DNA of 64,000 nucleotides from SIG607 sp045605385. GTDB lineage: Bacteria > Bacillota > Clostridia > Oscillospirales > Acutalibacteraceae. The notes below the pieces were generated by a model. That model had not been told where the DNA came from. It made no database searches and worked only from the letters and a program-made list of their open reading frames with translations. Numbering within the stretch: position 1 is the first letter of the stretch; every line of letters starts with the position of its first letter. The translations under genes and the position numbers were made by a program. The stretch spans positions 1 to 64,000 of the forward strand of contig JAZUPW010000017.1 in assembly GCA_045605385.1 (NCBI GenBank), in the 5' to 3' direction. Positions 27,511 through 33,747 of this stretch are shown piece by piece.

Positions 27511-27532
27511 CGCTCCCGTTTCAAAAATCTTT

Positions 27533-27562
27533 AAGGCTTGACCGAGCGGTCAAGCCTTTTTT
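27533..27562. terminator. GGCTTGACC-type bidirectional terminator (copy 5)
   Basis: The stem AAGGCTTGACC/GGTCAAGCCTT has a GAGC loop. Its T-run directly touches the stop codon of spoVAC tail 2. It would also terminate a spoVAC transcript read from the other strand. Confidence 0.85.
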
Positions 27563-27706
27563 CATATCATCTGCATTATCCAATAAATAACCCCATACAC
27601 AACTCCTGCCGAGATGCCGTAGGCTATAACCGGACCTGCTATTTTGAATATATTTGCGCCAACGCCTAAAATATAGCCTTCTGCTTGTGGTCAAGTAGGA
27701 CCCATT
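27562..27706 (-). repeat. displaced spoVAC 3' tail 2 plus junction motif
   Basis: 27562-27681 is exactly 120 nt and encodes the 39-residue SpoVAC C-terminus plus stop, from EGYILGVGAN to YWIMQMI, with an open frame. It starts at the same codon as the other tails. 27682-27706 is the diverged junction motif TGCTTGTGGTCAAGTAGGAC. Confidence 0.9.
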
Positions 27707-27709
27707 AGC

Positions 27710-27738
27710 TTGACTAAATATTTACATCGCGATATAAT
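27710..27738 (+). promoter_or_regulatory. unit promoter for the SGNH hydrolase gene
   Basis: TTGACT (27710-27715) and TATAAT (27733-27738) are separated by 17 bp, immediately inside the junction motif. Confidence 0.7.
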
Positions 27739-27757
27739 AAAATCGAGGTGAAAATAT

Positions 27758-28375
27758 ATGAAAAATCTTTTACTTATCGGCGACTCTATTCGCGAAGGGT
27801 ATGATAAATCTGTACAAAAAACATTAGAAGGAAAAGCAAATGTATATTATCCCACCGAAAACTGTCGCTTCGCATCCTACGTTTTACGATATATTCATGA
27901 GTATAAAACACTTATGAATAATGAGAAAGTTGATGTAATTCACTGGAATGCAGGACTTTGGGATTGCTTACATTTGTTTGAAGAAGATGAAGCACATACA
28001 CCAATTGAAATGTACGCCTATTATATTGACCGTATTTGTGTGCGCATTAAGAAAATCTTTCCCGATGCTAAGGTTATTTTTGCCACCTCTACCTCTGTAC
28101 TTTCAGAGGAAATGAACAAGGATTTTAAGCGCTATAATGAGGAAATAGAAGCTTATAACGAGGCGGCAGTTGAAATAGTTAAAAAGCATGGTTTTACAGT
28201 CAACGATTTATACACTGTTTCAATCTCACTACCTGAGAATGCACACTCTGACCCTACACACTATTATACATCGGTAGGCACCGAGGCTTTTACAAAGCAA
28301 GTCTTATCATACGTTGTTCCTGCCCTTGAAATTGATGAAGAAATCAATTACACAGAAGTTTTGCATATTGAATAA
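27758..28375 (+). CDS. SGNH/GDSL-type hydrolase
   Basis: This 205-residue protein has the nucleophile block LLIGDSIREGY near 5, a central Asn in HWNAGLWD near 66 and the catalytic DxxH in SDPTHYY near 168. These are the marks of SGNH esterases that deacylate carbohydrates or lipids. There is no signal peptide. It is the only gene of its unit, with its own promoter, an RBS (CGAGGTG) and a terminator. Confidence 0.85.
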   Translation: MKNLLLIGDSIREGYDKSVQKTLEGKANVYYPTENCRFASYVLRYIHEYKTLMNNEKVDVIHWNAGLWDCLHLFEEDEAHTPIEMYAYYIDRICVRIKKIFPDAKVIFATSTSVLSEEMNKDFKRYNEEIEAYNEAAVEIVKKHGFTVNDLYTVSISLPENAHSDPTHYYTSVGTEAFTKQVLSYVVPALEIDEEINYTEVLHIE

Positions 28376-28406
28376 ACTATTTTTTACCCGTATAGAAAAG
28401 ATAACA

Positions 28407-28434
28407 GGCTTGACCGATTGGTCAAGCCTTTTTG
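28407..28434. terminator. GGCTTGACC-type bidirectional terminator (copy 6)
   Basis: The stem AGGCTTGACC/GGTCAAGCCT has a GATT loop. Its T-run ends 2 nt before spoVAC tail 3. Confidence 0.85.
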
Positions 28435-28436
28435 TT

Positions 28437-28580
28437 TAAAACAACGTTGTTATCCAATAAATAATACCATACACAACACCTGCAGAGATGCCGTAGGCGA
28501 TTTCAGGACCTGCGATTTTGAAGATATTGGCACCCATGCCGAGAATAAACCCTTCTGCTGCTGTCAATATAGGACACAGT
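28437..28580 (-). repeat. displaced spoVAC 3' tail 3 plus junction motif
   Basis: The tail (28437-28555) encodes the 39-residue C-terminus plus stop, from EGFILGMGAN to YWITTLF. The junction motif that follows contains CTGTCAATATAGGACACAGT at 28561-28580. Nucleotide differences from the intact spoVAC are mostly synonymous or conservative. Confidence 0.9.
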
Positions 28581-28591
28581 GATTTTATAAA

Positions 28592-29824
28592 TTATTCCCA
28601 TTGTAGCGACAAAAAGTATGGGTCTTCTTCTCTGCCACAATCCATTGAATAACTTGCAATATATCGAATTCCACCCGTATTCTCATTATAAGCAAATATT
28701 AGATAATAGTAATCAATCTTTTCTTTTGCTTCACTAAAATCAAGGGTATCATCCGTAAAACTAAGGCAAATCCATTCACCCCACTGTTCTTGTTGTCTAG
28801 CACCTTCCGGATAATAGTTTTGGATGCGGTTTAGTTCTTCAGTGAATTCATCTTTTGGTAATACCCATTCGGCATAAACATTAAAGCTCGGGTCAACAGC
28901 ATCTTGATAATAGTAATAGTATTTGGTGGTATCTAAAAATTTATCCGGAGGATACCATTTCGAACCCTCCGCTATAGCACTTCGCGGTATGTTGGCAGGA
29001 AATAATTTGTAAATATCATCCCCATACATTTTTGCATAAGTACCCATTGACAAATAGTTTTCTGGATCATCCGTTTCTGAATAAACCGGCGGTATTAGCA
29101 TTAATGATGCCATACCGATCGGTTGTACACACACCAAAAGTGCTACCGACAATGCAATTCCTGCAATCCACCTTCTCTTTTTGCGTTTCTTTGGGAGTAA
29201 TGCATATTTACGATATAGAAACAAAATAACAATCGATACCAAAATAGGAATCAGTATGTATGCGGTTCCAATATAATTCACAGGATTCGTATAGTATTTG
29301 GGAAACACAAAATCTTCACGATATGTAATGAAAACACCAAAGCCAAGTAATCCCCAAAACGCAAGTAAGATGATTGCGATAGATCGCATAATCCACTTTT
29401 CTATTTTCTCTGCTTTTGGGGGCTTTATATCCGCATCCGGCAGTGGAGTTTGTTCAAAGCTATCTTTGATTTTTTCGCAAACATAGTCTATTGTAACAAT
29501 TTCTTGTTGCGGAATATCTTTTAATGCATCCACAATCTTTTGACCGGTAACCACAGATTCTTTCTTATCGTTCAAATAGGCAATCAAAACTTCCTTTGCA
29601 GATTCTCCGCCCAATTTAAGTATCTTAATTTGTTCCAAAGAAAAATCCGCTTTGCGAAGTAATGCGATTTGCTCAAAGACTTCTACATCTGATTGAGTAA
29701 AATTATAATTGTTTCGCCCAGTATAAGATTTTTCATTATTAGGTGTCACCAAACCGTTTTCAATATACAAACGAATTGCACGGTCTGTTAGTCCTGTTTT
29801 TGAGATTACTTCTTTTATTTTCAC
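28592..29824 (-). CDS. MerR-family regulator with membrane-anchored C-terminal domain
   Basis: This 410-residue protein starts with a MerR winged helix-turn-helix (about 1-70, with TGLTDRAIRLYIENGLV). It continues with a helical linker, four likely membrane helices (about 150-235) and an extracytoplasmic domain of about 170 residues containing many Tyr and acidic residues. The start is GTG with AAGGGGTG upstream. Membrane-bound MerR proteins are uncommon and suggest direct sensing of an external signal. The promoter has the MerR-type 19-bp spacer with a perfect dyad, so it should control itself. It is the only gene of its unit and faces opposite to most units. Confidence 0.82.
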   Translation of the reverse strand: MKIKEVISKTGLTDRAIRLYIENGLVTPNNEKSYTGRNNYNFTQSDVEVFEQIALLRKADFSLEQIKILKLGGESAKEVLIAYLNDKKESVVTGQKIVDALKDIPQQEIVTIDYVCEKIKDSFEQTPLPDADIKPPKAEKIEKWIMRSIAIILLAFWGLLGFGVFITYREDFVFPKYYTNPVNYIGTAYILIPILVSIVILFLYRKYALLPKKRKKRRWIAGIALSVALLVCVQPIGMASLMLIPPVYSETDDPENYLSMGTYAKMYGDDIYKLFPANIPRSAIAEGSKWYPPDKFLDTTKYYYYYQDAVDPSFNVYAEWVLPKDEFTEELNRIQNYYPEGARQQEQWGEWICLSFTDDTLDFSEAKEKIDYYYLIFAYNENTGGIRYIASYSMDCGREEDPYFLSLQWE

Positions 29825-29846
29825 AAAATCACCCCTTTGTAAAATA

Positions 29847-29877
29847 ATTATACCATTTTACCTAAGGTAAATGTCAA
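29847..29877 (-). promoter_or_regulatory. MerR-type autoregulated promoter with 19-bp spacer
   Basis: On the minus strand, a consensus TTGACA (29872-29877) and TATAAT (29847-29852) are 19 bp apart. The spacer holds the perfect dyad TTTACCTAAGGTAAA (29857-29871). Overlong 19-bp spacers with central dyads are the hallmark of MerR-activated promoters. Confidence 0.85.
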
Positions 29878-29884
29878 TAAAAAT

Positions 29885-30011
29885 CTAATAAATTATTCCA
29901 TACACCACACTCGCAACTGTGCCATATACGATAACTTGCCCTGCGATTGTGAACATCTTCGCACCAACGCCTAAAATATAGCCTTCTGCTGATGTCAATA
30001 TAGGACACAGT
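29885..30011 (-). repeat. displaced spoVAC 3' tail 4 (shortened) plus junction motif
   Basis: The tail (29885-29986) encodes 33 residues, EGYILGVGAKMFTIAG to VVYGIIY, then an early TAG. It therefore lacks the last six codons. The junction motif follows at 29987-30011 (GTCAATATAGGACACAGT at its end). Confidence 0.88.
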
Positions 30012-30026
30012 GATTTTGCAAAAATA

Positions 30027-30055
30027 TTTACATTATAACGGTGGTGTGATATAAT
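30027..30055 (+). promoter_or_regulatory. unit promoter (TTTACA-17-TATAAT)
   Basis: TTTACA (30027-30032) and TATAAT (30050-30055) with a 17-bp spacer. The 50-bp leader is closely similar to those of the next three units. Confidence 0.75.
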
Positions 30056-30079
30056 GAAATAAAATGAGGAGGTAATAAT

Positions 30080-30532
30080 ATGAAACTCAAAATCCTAGTA
30101 AAAATCATCGAAAAACTATTCGGTATGATGCCGGAAGATGACCAACCCCGTGCAGACATGTTTCTTCCCGACCGACTTTTAGCTATGGCTCTTGTGTTTT
30201 TAGCAGGCGGTGCAATATGCACTATTATTGCTGTTTTTAAGTTTGCAATATGGGCAATCGTTTGTGCTGTTTTGGGTATTGTGCTTGGAGTTTTTGCCGT
30301 TCTTTGTTGGAAGAATCAATCTATCAACATAATCTCAGATGAACAATTTACATATACAACAATGTTCGGAAACACTCGCACATACTCGTTTTCCGATATT
30401 CAAGGTGTGCGTAAAAATCAAGATTCACTTACTCTTTTCGTTGCCAATGAAAAAGTACATATTGAATCAATGGCTGTTCTTAGCGAACGCCTAATTGAGC
30501 GCCTTGATAAAGCATTAGAACAAACGAATTAA
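30080..30532 (+). CDS. hypothetical membrane protein with PH-like domain
   Basis: This 150-residue protein has two membrane helices (about 33-54 and 57-76) and a C-terminal region of about 70 residues with the strand pattern of a PH-like domain (FTYTTMFGNTRTYSFSDIQGV). It is the single gene of its unit, with a strong RBS (GAGGAGGT). Function unknown. Confidence 0.7.
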   Translation: MKLKILVKIIEKLFGMMPEDDQPRADMFLPDRLLAMALVFLAGGAICTIIAVFKFAIWAIVCAVLGIVLGVFAVLCWKNQSINIISDEQFTYTTMFGNTRTYSFSDIQGVRKNQDSLTLFVANEKVHIESMAVLSERLIERLDKALEQTN

Positions 30533-30535
30533 TGA

Positions 30536-30565
30536 AAAAAGCTTGACCGTTTGGTCAAGCTTTTT
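30536..30565. terminator. GCTTGACC-type bidirectional terminator (copy 7)
   Basis: The stem AAAAAGCTTGACC/GGTCAAGCTTTTT has a GTTT loop and overlaps the stop codon of spoVAC tail 5. Confidence 0.85.
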
Positions 30566-30705
30566 ATATCATTTGAATTATCCAATAAATAATTCCGTAG
30601 ATTACGGCGGCGGTGCCGTAGGCAATTACAGGGCCGGCGATTTTAAAGATATTTGCGCCAGTGCCCAAAATACAGCCCTCTTCTGCTGTCAATATAGGAC
30701 ACACC
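30564..30705 (-). repeat. displaced spoVAC 3' tail 5 plus junction motif
   Basis: The tail (30564-30680, 117 nt) encodes 38 residues plus stop, from EGCILGTGAN to YWIIQMI, one codon shorter than the others but still in frame. The junction motif TGCTGTCAATATAGGACAC ends near 30705. Many third-position changes distinguish it from the intact gene. Confidence 0.9.
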
Positions 30706-30718
30706 ATTTGCAAAAATA

Positions 30719-30747
30719 TTTACATTATATTGGCAGTGTGGTACAAT
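30719..30747 (+). promoter_or_regulatory. unit promoter (TTTACA-17-TACAAT)
   Basis: TTTACA (30719-30724) and TACAAT (30742-30747) with a 17-bp spacer, just inside the junction motif. Confidence 0.7.
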
Positions 30748-30766
30748 GAAAAAGGGAGGAATAAGT

Positions 30767-31078
30767 ATGTTTGGTTTGATATTCTTAATTTTTCTTACAG
30801 TAGCATCGTTGATTTTTAGTGTTCTAGCATTTCAGGGTAAAGATATCATTCTCGATGATACCTATATTAAGGCTTCGGAAGAAGAAAGAAGCACTATGAA
30901 TAAAAAAGCATATCGCATACAAGGAGCAATTATTTTCCTGTTCATTTCTGCTATATCTGCTTGTAATGCCTTGCGTGCAATTACACATATTCCTCTGTTT
31001 ACATATCTTGCCGCTACATTTGGTATCATTGGAATCGTCTATGCTATTGTTTCGCATTACAAAATCAAGAAAAAATAA
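30767..31078 (+). CDS. small membrane protein (DUF3784-like)
   Basis: This 103-residue protein has three membrane helices (about 2-20, 50-70 and 75-95), separated by a charged segment with EEERSTMNKKA that recalls DUF3784 proteins. The ATG at 30767 has AAAGGGAGG 7 nt upstream. Function unknown; it is the single gene of its unit. Confidence 0.65.
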   Translation: MFGLIFLIFLTVASLIFSVLAFQGKDIILDDTYIKASEEERSTMNKKAYRIQGAIIFLFISAISACNALRAITHIPLFTYLAATFGIIGIVYAIVSHYKIKKK

Positions 31079-31083
31079 AGCAA

Positions 31084-31143
31084 GCGGAGTGGGAAACCAC
31101 TCCGCTTTGTCTACAGTCTGACCCGATAGTAGTTACTATCGGG
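31084..31143 (+). terminator. two hairpins closing the DUF3784-like unit
   Basis: CGGAGTGG/CCACTCCG with a GAAA loop (31084-31105) resembles an intrinsic terminator. A second 22-bp palindrome, CCCGATAGTA/TACTATCGGG (31122-31143), follows and ends 10 nt before spoVAC tail 6. This unit alone lacks the GGCTTGACC-type stem. Confidence 0.7.
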
Positions 31144-31153
31144 TATTATCATA

Positions 31154-31298
31154 TTAAAACACTGTCGTTACCCAATACACAACCCTGTAAACCACACTCG
31201 CAATAGTGCCGTAGACGATAACGGGACCTGCGATTTTGAACATATTGGCGCCGACACCTAAAATAAAGCCCTCTGCTGCTGTCAATATAGGACACAGT
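31154..31298 (-). repeat. displaced spoVAC 3' tail 6 plus junction motif
   Basis: The tail (31154-31273, 120 nt) encodes 39 residues plus stop, from EGFILGVGAN to YWVTTVF, with an open frame. The junction motif TGCTGCTGTCAATATAGG and following bases occupies 31274-31298. Confidence 0.9.
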
Positions 31299-31312
31299 TG
31301 TCAGCAAAAATA

Positions 31313-31341
31313 TTTACTTTATATTGGCGGTGTGGTACAAT
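31313..31341 (+). promoter_or_regulatory. unit promoter (TTTACT-17-TACAAT)
   Basis: TTTACT (31313-31318) and TACAAT (31336-31341) with a 17-bp spacer, in the same position as in neighbouring units. Confidence 0.7.
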
Positions 31342-31363
31342 GAAATAAAGTGAGGTGAATGAG

Positions 31364-31897
31364 ATGTATATGTTTCCGTTGTTTTTAATCATTGTGTTTA
31401 TTATGGCAAGAGCCAATTCTACTTATCATCCTCATTTGCTGTTCAAGCGATATGTTATCATCAAAAACAAAACCGTTTCCAAACTGTTGATTGGACAATC
31501 TGATCCTGTAAATAGCCCCGCAAAGAATGCCAAAACAAATAGGAATAAACTTACGTATTGTGGAATCATTTTTTATGTGCTGTTTCTTTTGTTATGTGGT
31601 TTTTCGGTTGTTATGACCTTGCTTCCAGATTTTCCGTGCGAAAGTTTTGTTTTTGATTCAAGATATATGTTTTTAGCGGGTGATACTCTTAATCAAAAAC
31701 TACCACTTGTTTTTGCATTCACTCTTTTGTTTGCTGAAACAGCGGTTCATTTCATAAACACATCAAAATACGCAATTGAAAAAACTAGTGCAAAAAAGTT
31801 CACAAGTGTTATGTATTATTTATTTTCTATATTGTTTTCTGCCGGTGCTATCGGTAGTTTGTGGATAGCAATTACAACTGTTCTTGAAGCGATATAA
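31364..31897 (+). CDS. hypothetical membrane protein
   Basis: This 177-residue protein has four predicted membrane helices (about 3-15, 68-88, 115-133 and 150-172) and a positively charged N-terminal loop. The ATG at 31364 has GAGGTG 6 nt upstream. No family is recognised. It is the single gene of its unit. Confidence 0.65.
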   Translation: MYMFPLFLIIVFIMARANSTYHPHLLFKRYVIIKNKTVSKLLIGQSDPVNSPAKNAKTNRNKLTYCGIIFYVLFLLLCGFSVVMTLLPDFPCESFVFDSRYMFLAGDTLNQKLPLVFAFTLLFAETAVHFINTSKYAIEKTSAKKFTSVMYYLFSILFSAGAIGSLWIAITTVLEAI

Positions 31898-31926
31898 AAG
31901 GCTTGACCGATTGGTCAAGCCTTTTT
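31897..31926. terminator. GGCTTGACC-type bidirectional terminator (copy 8)
   Basis: The stem AAAAGGCTTGACC/GGTCAAGCCTTTTT has a GATT loop and ends 1 nt before the stop codon of spoVAC tail 7. Confidence 0.85.
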
Positions 31927-31927
31927 G

Positions 31928-32072
31928 TTAGAATAATGTTGTTATCCAATAAATAACCCCATACACAACTCCTGCCGAGATGCCGTAGGCTATAACCGGT
32001 CCTGCGATTGTAAACATCTTGGCTCCAACGCCTAATATAAACCCCTCTGCTGCTGTCAATATAGGACACAGT
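31928..32072 (-). repeat. displaced spoVAC 3' tail 7 plus junction motif
   Basis: The tail (31928-32047, 120 nt) encodes 39 residues plus stop, from EGFILGVGAK to YWITTLF. The junction motif TGCTGCTGTCAATATAGG and following bases is at 32048-32072. This is the displaced copy nearest the intact spoVAC, so it would be the latest displaced. Confidence 0.9.
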
Positions 32073-32086
32073 AATTTGCATAAATA

Positions 32087-32115
32087 TTTACATTAAAACG
32101 GTGGTGTGTTATAAT
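32087..32115 (+). promoter_or_regulatory. unit promoter (TTTACA-17-TATAAT)
   Basis: TTTACA (32087-32092) and TATAAT (32110-32115) with a 17-bp spacer. It now drives a broken frame, and perhaps the GH43 gene behind it. Confidence 0.7.
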
Positions 32116-32137
32116 AAAATAAAATGATGAGGTGTAA

Positions 32138-32251
32138 ATGGATAGACTAGATTTTGATAACCAATTAAATACAATATTATGTTACTACTGACGACCTTAT
32201 CAAAATAATAGTCATTTAGAAATTAACACTCAAACAGGAAAGGTTATTTAG
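32138..32251 (+). pseudogene. remnant of a unit gene (internal deletion)
   Basis: A normal unit promoter and RBS (GAGGTG) lead into ATG GAT AGA (MDRLDFDNQLNTIL), which stops after 17 codons. In another frame, a 3'-end-like stretch (SHLEINTQTGKVI, then TAG) ends 2 nt before the GH43 ATG. The two pieces look like the ends of one gene that lost its middle. Its family is not recognisable. Confidence 0.5.
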
Positions 32252-32253
32252 AT

Positions 32254-33150
32254 ATGAAACAAATTATAACAAATCCTTTAAGTGAGCGCTGGTATGCTGA
32301 CCCTGAAGCAAGATTTTATGAAGGGGAATACTGGATATACGTAACACACTCGCTACCGTACCATGAACAGAAGAATATCGATGTTTTGCATTCTAAGGAC
32401 TTAGTAAACTGGGAGATTTGTGAAAATATAATCGATATGTCGGGATTTTACGGTTATAGATTTGCAATATGGGCCCCGACTGTAATTGAGAAGAATAATA
32501 AATATTATTTAATATTCGCTTGCAACGATATACACAAGGACGAAGAAATAGGTGGTCTTGAAATTGCGGTAGCAGACAGTCCGGCAGGTCCCTTCAAGGC
32601 ATATACGGATACCCTGGTTGGAAAATTTATCAATGGGGCGCAGCCCATTGATGCCCATTTATTCAAAGATGATGACGATACCGTGTATTTGCTGTATGGC
32701 GGCTGGCGGCATTGTAATATTGGGATCTTAAATGACAATATGGATGGCTTTATAACATTGGACAACGGGGATTTCTTTAAAGAGATGACTCCTGAAAATT
32801 ATGTTGAAGCACCGTGCATTATGAAAAAAGATTCCAAATATTATTTTATGTGGTCTTCTGGTAGTTGGACAAATGGCACTTATAATGTGCGATATGCTGT
32901 TTCCGATCATATTTTATCCGGCTATTCGAAAAGCGAATGCATTTTGAAAGAAGATCCGGAAATTGCAACGGGTCCCGGCCATAATGGATTTTTATATGTT
33001 CCGGAAAAAGATATGTATCTAATGGTATATCACCGACATAAGATTGGAGAACACGATGGTAATGCACGGTATTTGTGTATTGACCAGATGCAGTTTGATG
33101 GAGAAAGAATCATACCCGTCAAGATGACACACAGTTGGGAAATTTTATAA
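32254..33150 (+). CDS. GH43-family glycosidase (arabinofuranosidase/xylosidase-like)
   Basis: This 298-residue five-bladed propeller glycosidase shows the three conserved acidic positions of the clan: Asp in WYADPEA near 16, Asp in PIDAHLF near 134, and Glu in YVEAPCI near 188. It has no signal peptide, so it should act on imported arabino- or xylo-oligosaccharides. It lies in the last unit of the array, beside the intact spoVAC, and may be driven by the unit promoter at 32087. Confidence 0.85.
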   Translation: MKQIITNPLSERWYADPEARFYEGEYWIYVTHSLPYHEQKNIDVLHSKDLVNWEICENIIDMSGFYGYRFAIWAPTVIEKNNKYYLIFACNDIHKDEEIGGLEIAVADSPAGPFKAYTDTLVGKFINGAQPIDAHLFKDDDDTVYLLYGGWRHCNIGILNDNMDGFITLDNGDFFKEMTPENYVEAPCIMKKDSKYYFMWSSGSWTNGTYNVRYAVSDHILSGYSKSECILKEDPEIATGPGHNGFLYVPEKDMYLMVYHRHKIGEHDGNARYLCIDQMQFDGERIIPVKMTHSWEIL

Positions 33151-33170
33151 TGTGTAAAAATTTACGGTTT

Positions 33171-33211
33171 TCATTCCCTCCTTGCTAAGGGAGGCGAAAC
33201 GCCTCCCCTAC
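33171..33211. terminator. GC-rich hairpins between GH43 and spoVAC
   Basis: CCTCC/GGAGG and GGAGGCG/CGCCTCC overlap to form alternative hairpins between the convergent GH43 and spoVAC 3' ends. The cluster ends 2 nt before the spoVAC stop, the same place where GGCTTGACC stems sit in the displaced tails. Confidence 0.6.
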
Positions 33212-33213
33212 AT

Positions 33214-33657
33214 TCAAAATAATATGGTTATCCAATAAATAACCCCATACACAACTCCTGCAGATATGCCGTAGGCGATTACAGGACCTGCAATTTTGAA
33301 TATATTTGCGCCTACGCCTAAAATATAGCCTTCGTGCTTGAATTCTACAGCGGGAGAAACTACTGCATTTGCAAAGCCGGTGATGGGCACAAGTGTTCCT
33401 GCACCGGCCACCTTCGCTATATTATCAAAAACACCTATTCCCGTTAACAATGCTGTTATAAATACAAGTGTTACGGGCACCAACATTTTTGCGTGTTCTT
33501 CGTTTATTTCAAGCATTGTGTATAAATTTAAAAGCCCTTGTCCAAGCGTACATATAGCACCGCCTATTATATACGCATATAAAAAATTTCTAACTTTAGG
33601 CGAATTGGGTGAAACTTTTTTCACCATAGAAGAATATTCGTTTTTTGTTGTTTTCAT
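33214..33657 (-). CDS. spoVAC: stage V sporulation protein AC
   Basis: This 147-residue integral membrane protein of the SpoVAC/SpoVAEB family has four to five helices and the conserved GGAICTLGQG and GTLVPITGFANAVVSPAVEFK segments. In Bacillus, SpoVAC is part of the channel that moves dipicolinic acid into the forespore and out at germination. The ATG at 33657 has AAGGAG 9 nt upstream. The gene is intact, but spoVAD, its normal downstream partner, is 26 kb away and truncated. Its last 39 codons, from E109, are the segment repeated seven times in displaced form between 25.1 and 32.1 kb. Confidence 0.93.
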   Translation of the reverse strand: MKTTKNEYSSMVKKVSPNSPKVRNFLYAYIIGGAICTLGQGLLNLYTMLEINEEHAKMLVPVTLVFITALLTGIGVFDNIAKVAGAGTLVPITGFANAVVSPAVEFKHEGYILGVGANIFKIAGPVIAYGISAGVVYGVIYWITILF

Positions 33658-33708
33658 TTTACACAACTCCTTATTTTTATTTTTTTTAAAACTAAGGAAT
33701 TTATGCAA

Positions 33709-33740
33709 AAAAGAGCCGAAAATTTTTCGACTCTTTTTTT
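33709..33740 (-). terminator. terminator of the SGNH hydrolase gene
   Basis: AAAAAAGAG-CGAAAA pairs with a TTTTCG-CTCTTTTTT arm 8 nt after the hydrolase stop. It leaves only about 50 bp for the spoVAC promoter. A GCATA box there could be a sporulation-type -35, but this is weak. Confidence 0.7.
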
Positions 33741-33747
33741 AAATTGA

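Noticed and set aside
25080..32072. spoVAC tails as independent small genes
   Set aside because: They lack start codons and RBS. Each begins abruptly at the same internal spoVAC codon, so they are gene ends, not genes.
7249..33150. Prophage or ICE
   Set aside because: No capsid, tail, relaxase, replication or integrase genes; only metabolic, regulatory and small membrane proteins.
25080..33657. Classical integron with attC sites and IntI
   Set aside because: No integrase gene is present, and the repeated sites are coding spoVAC sequence, not attC-type folded repeats with GTTRRRY cores.
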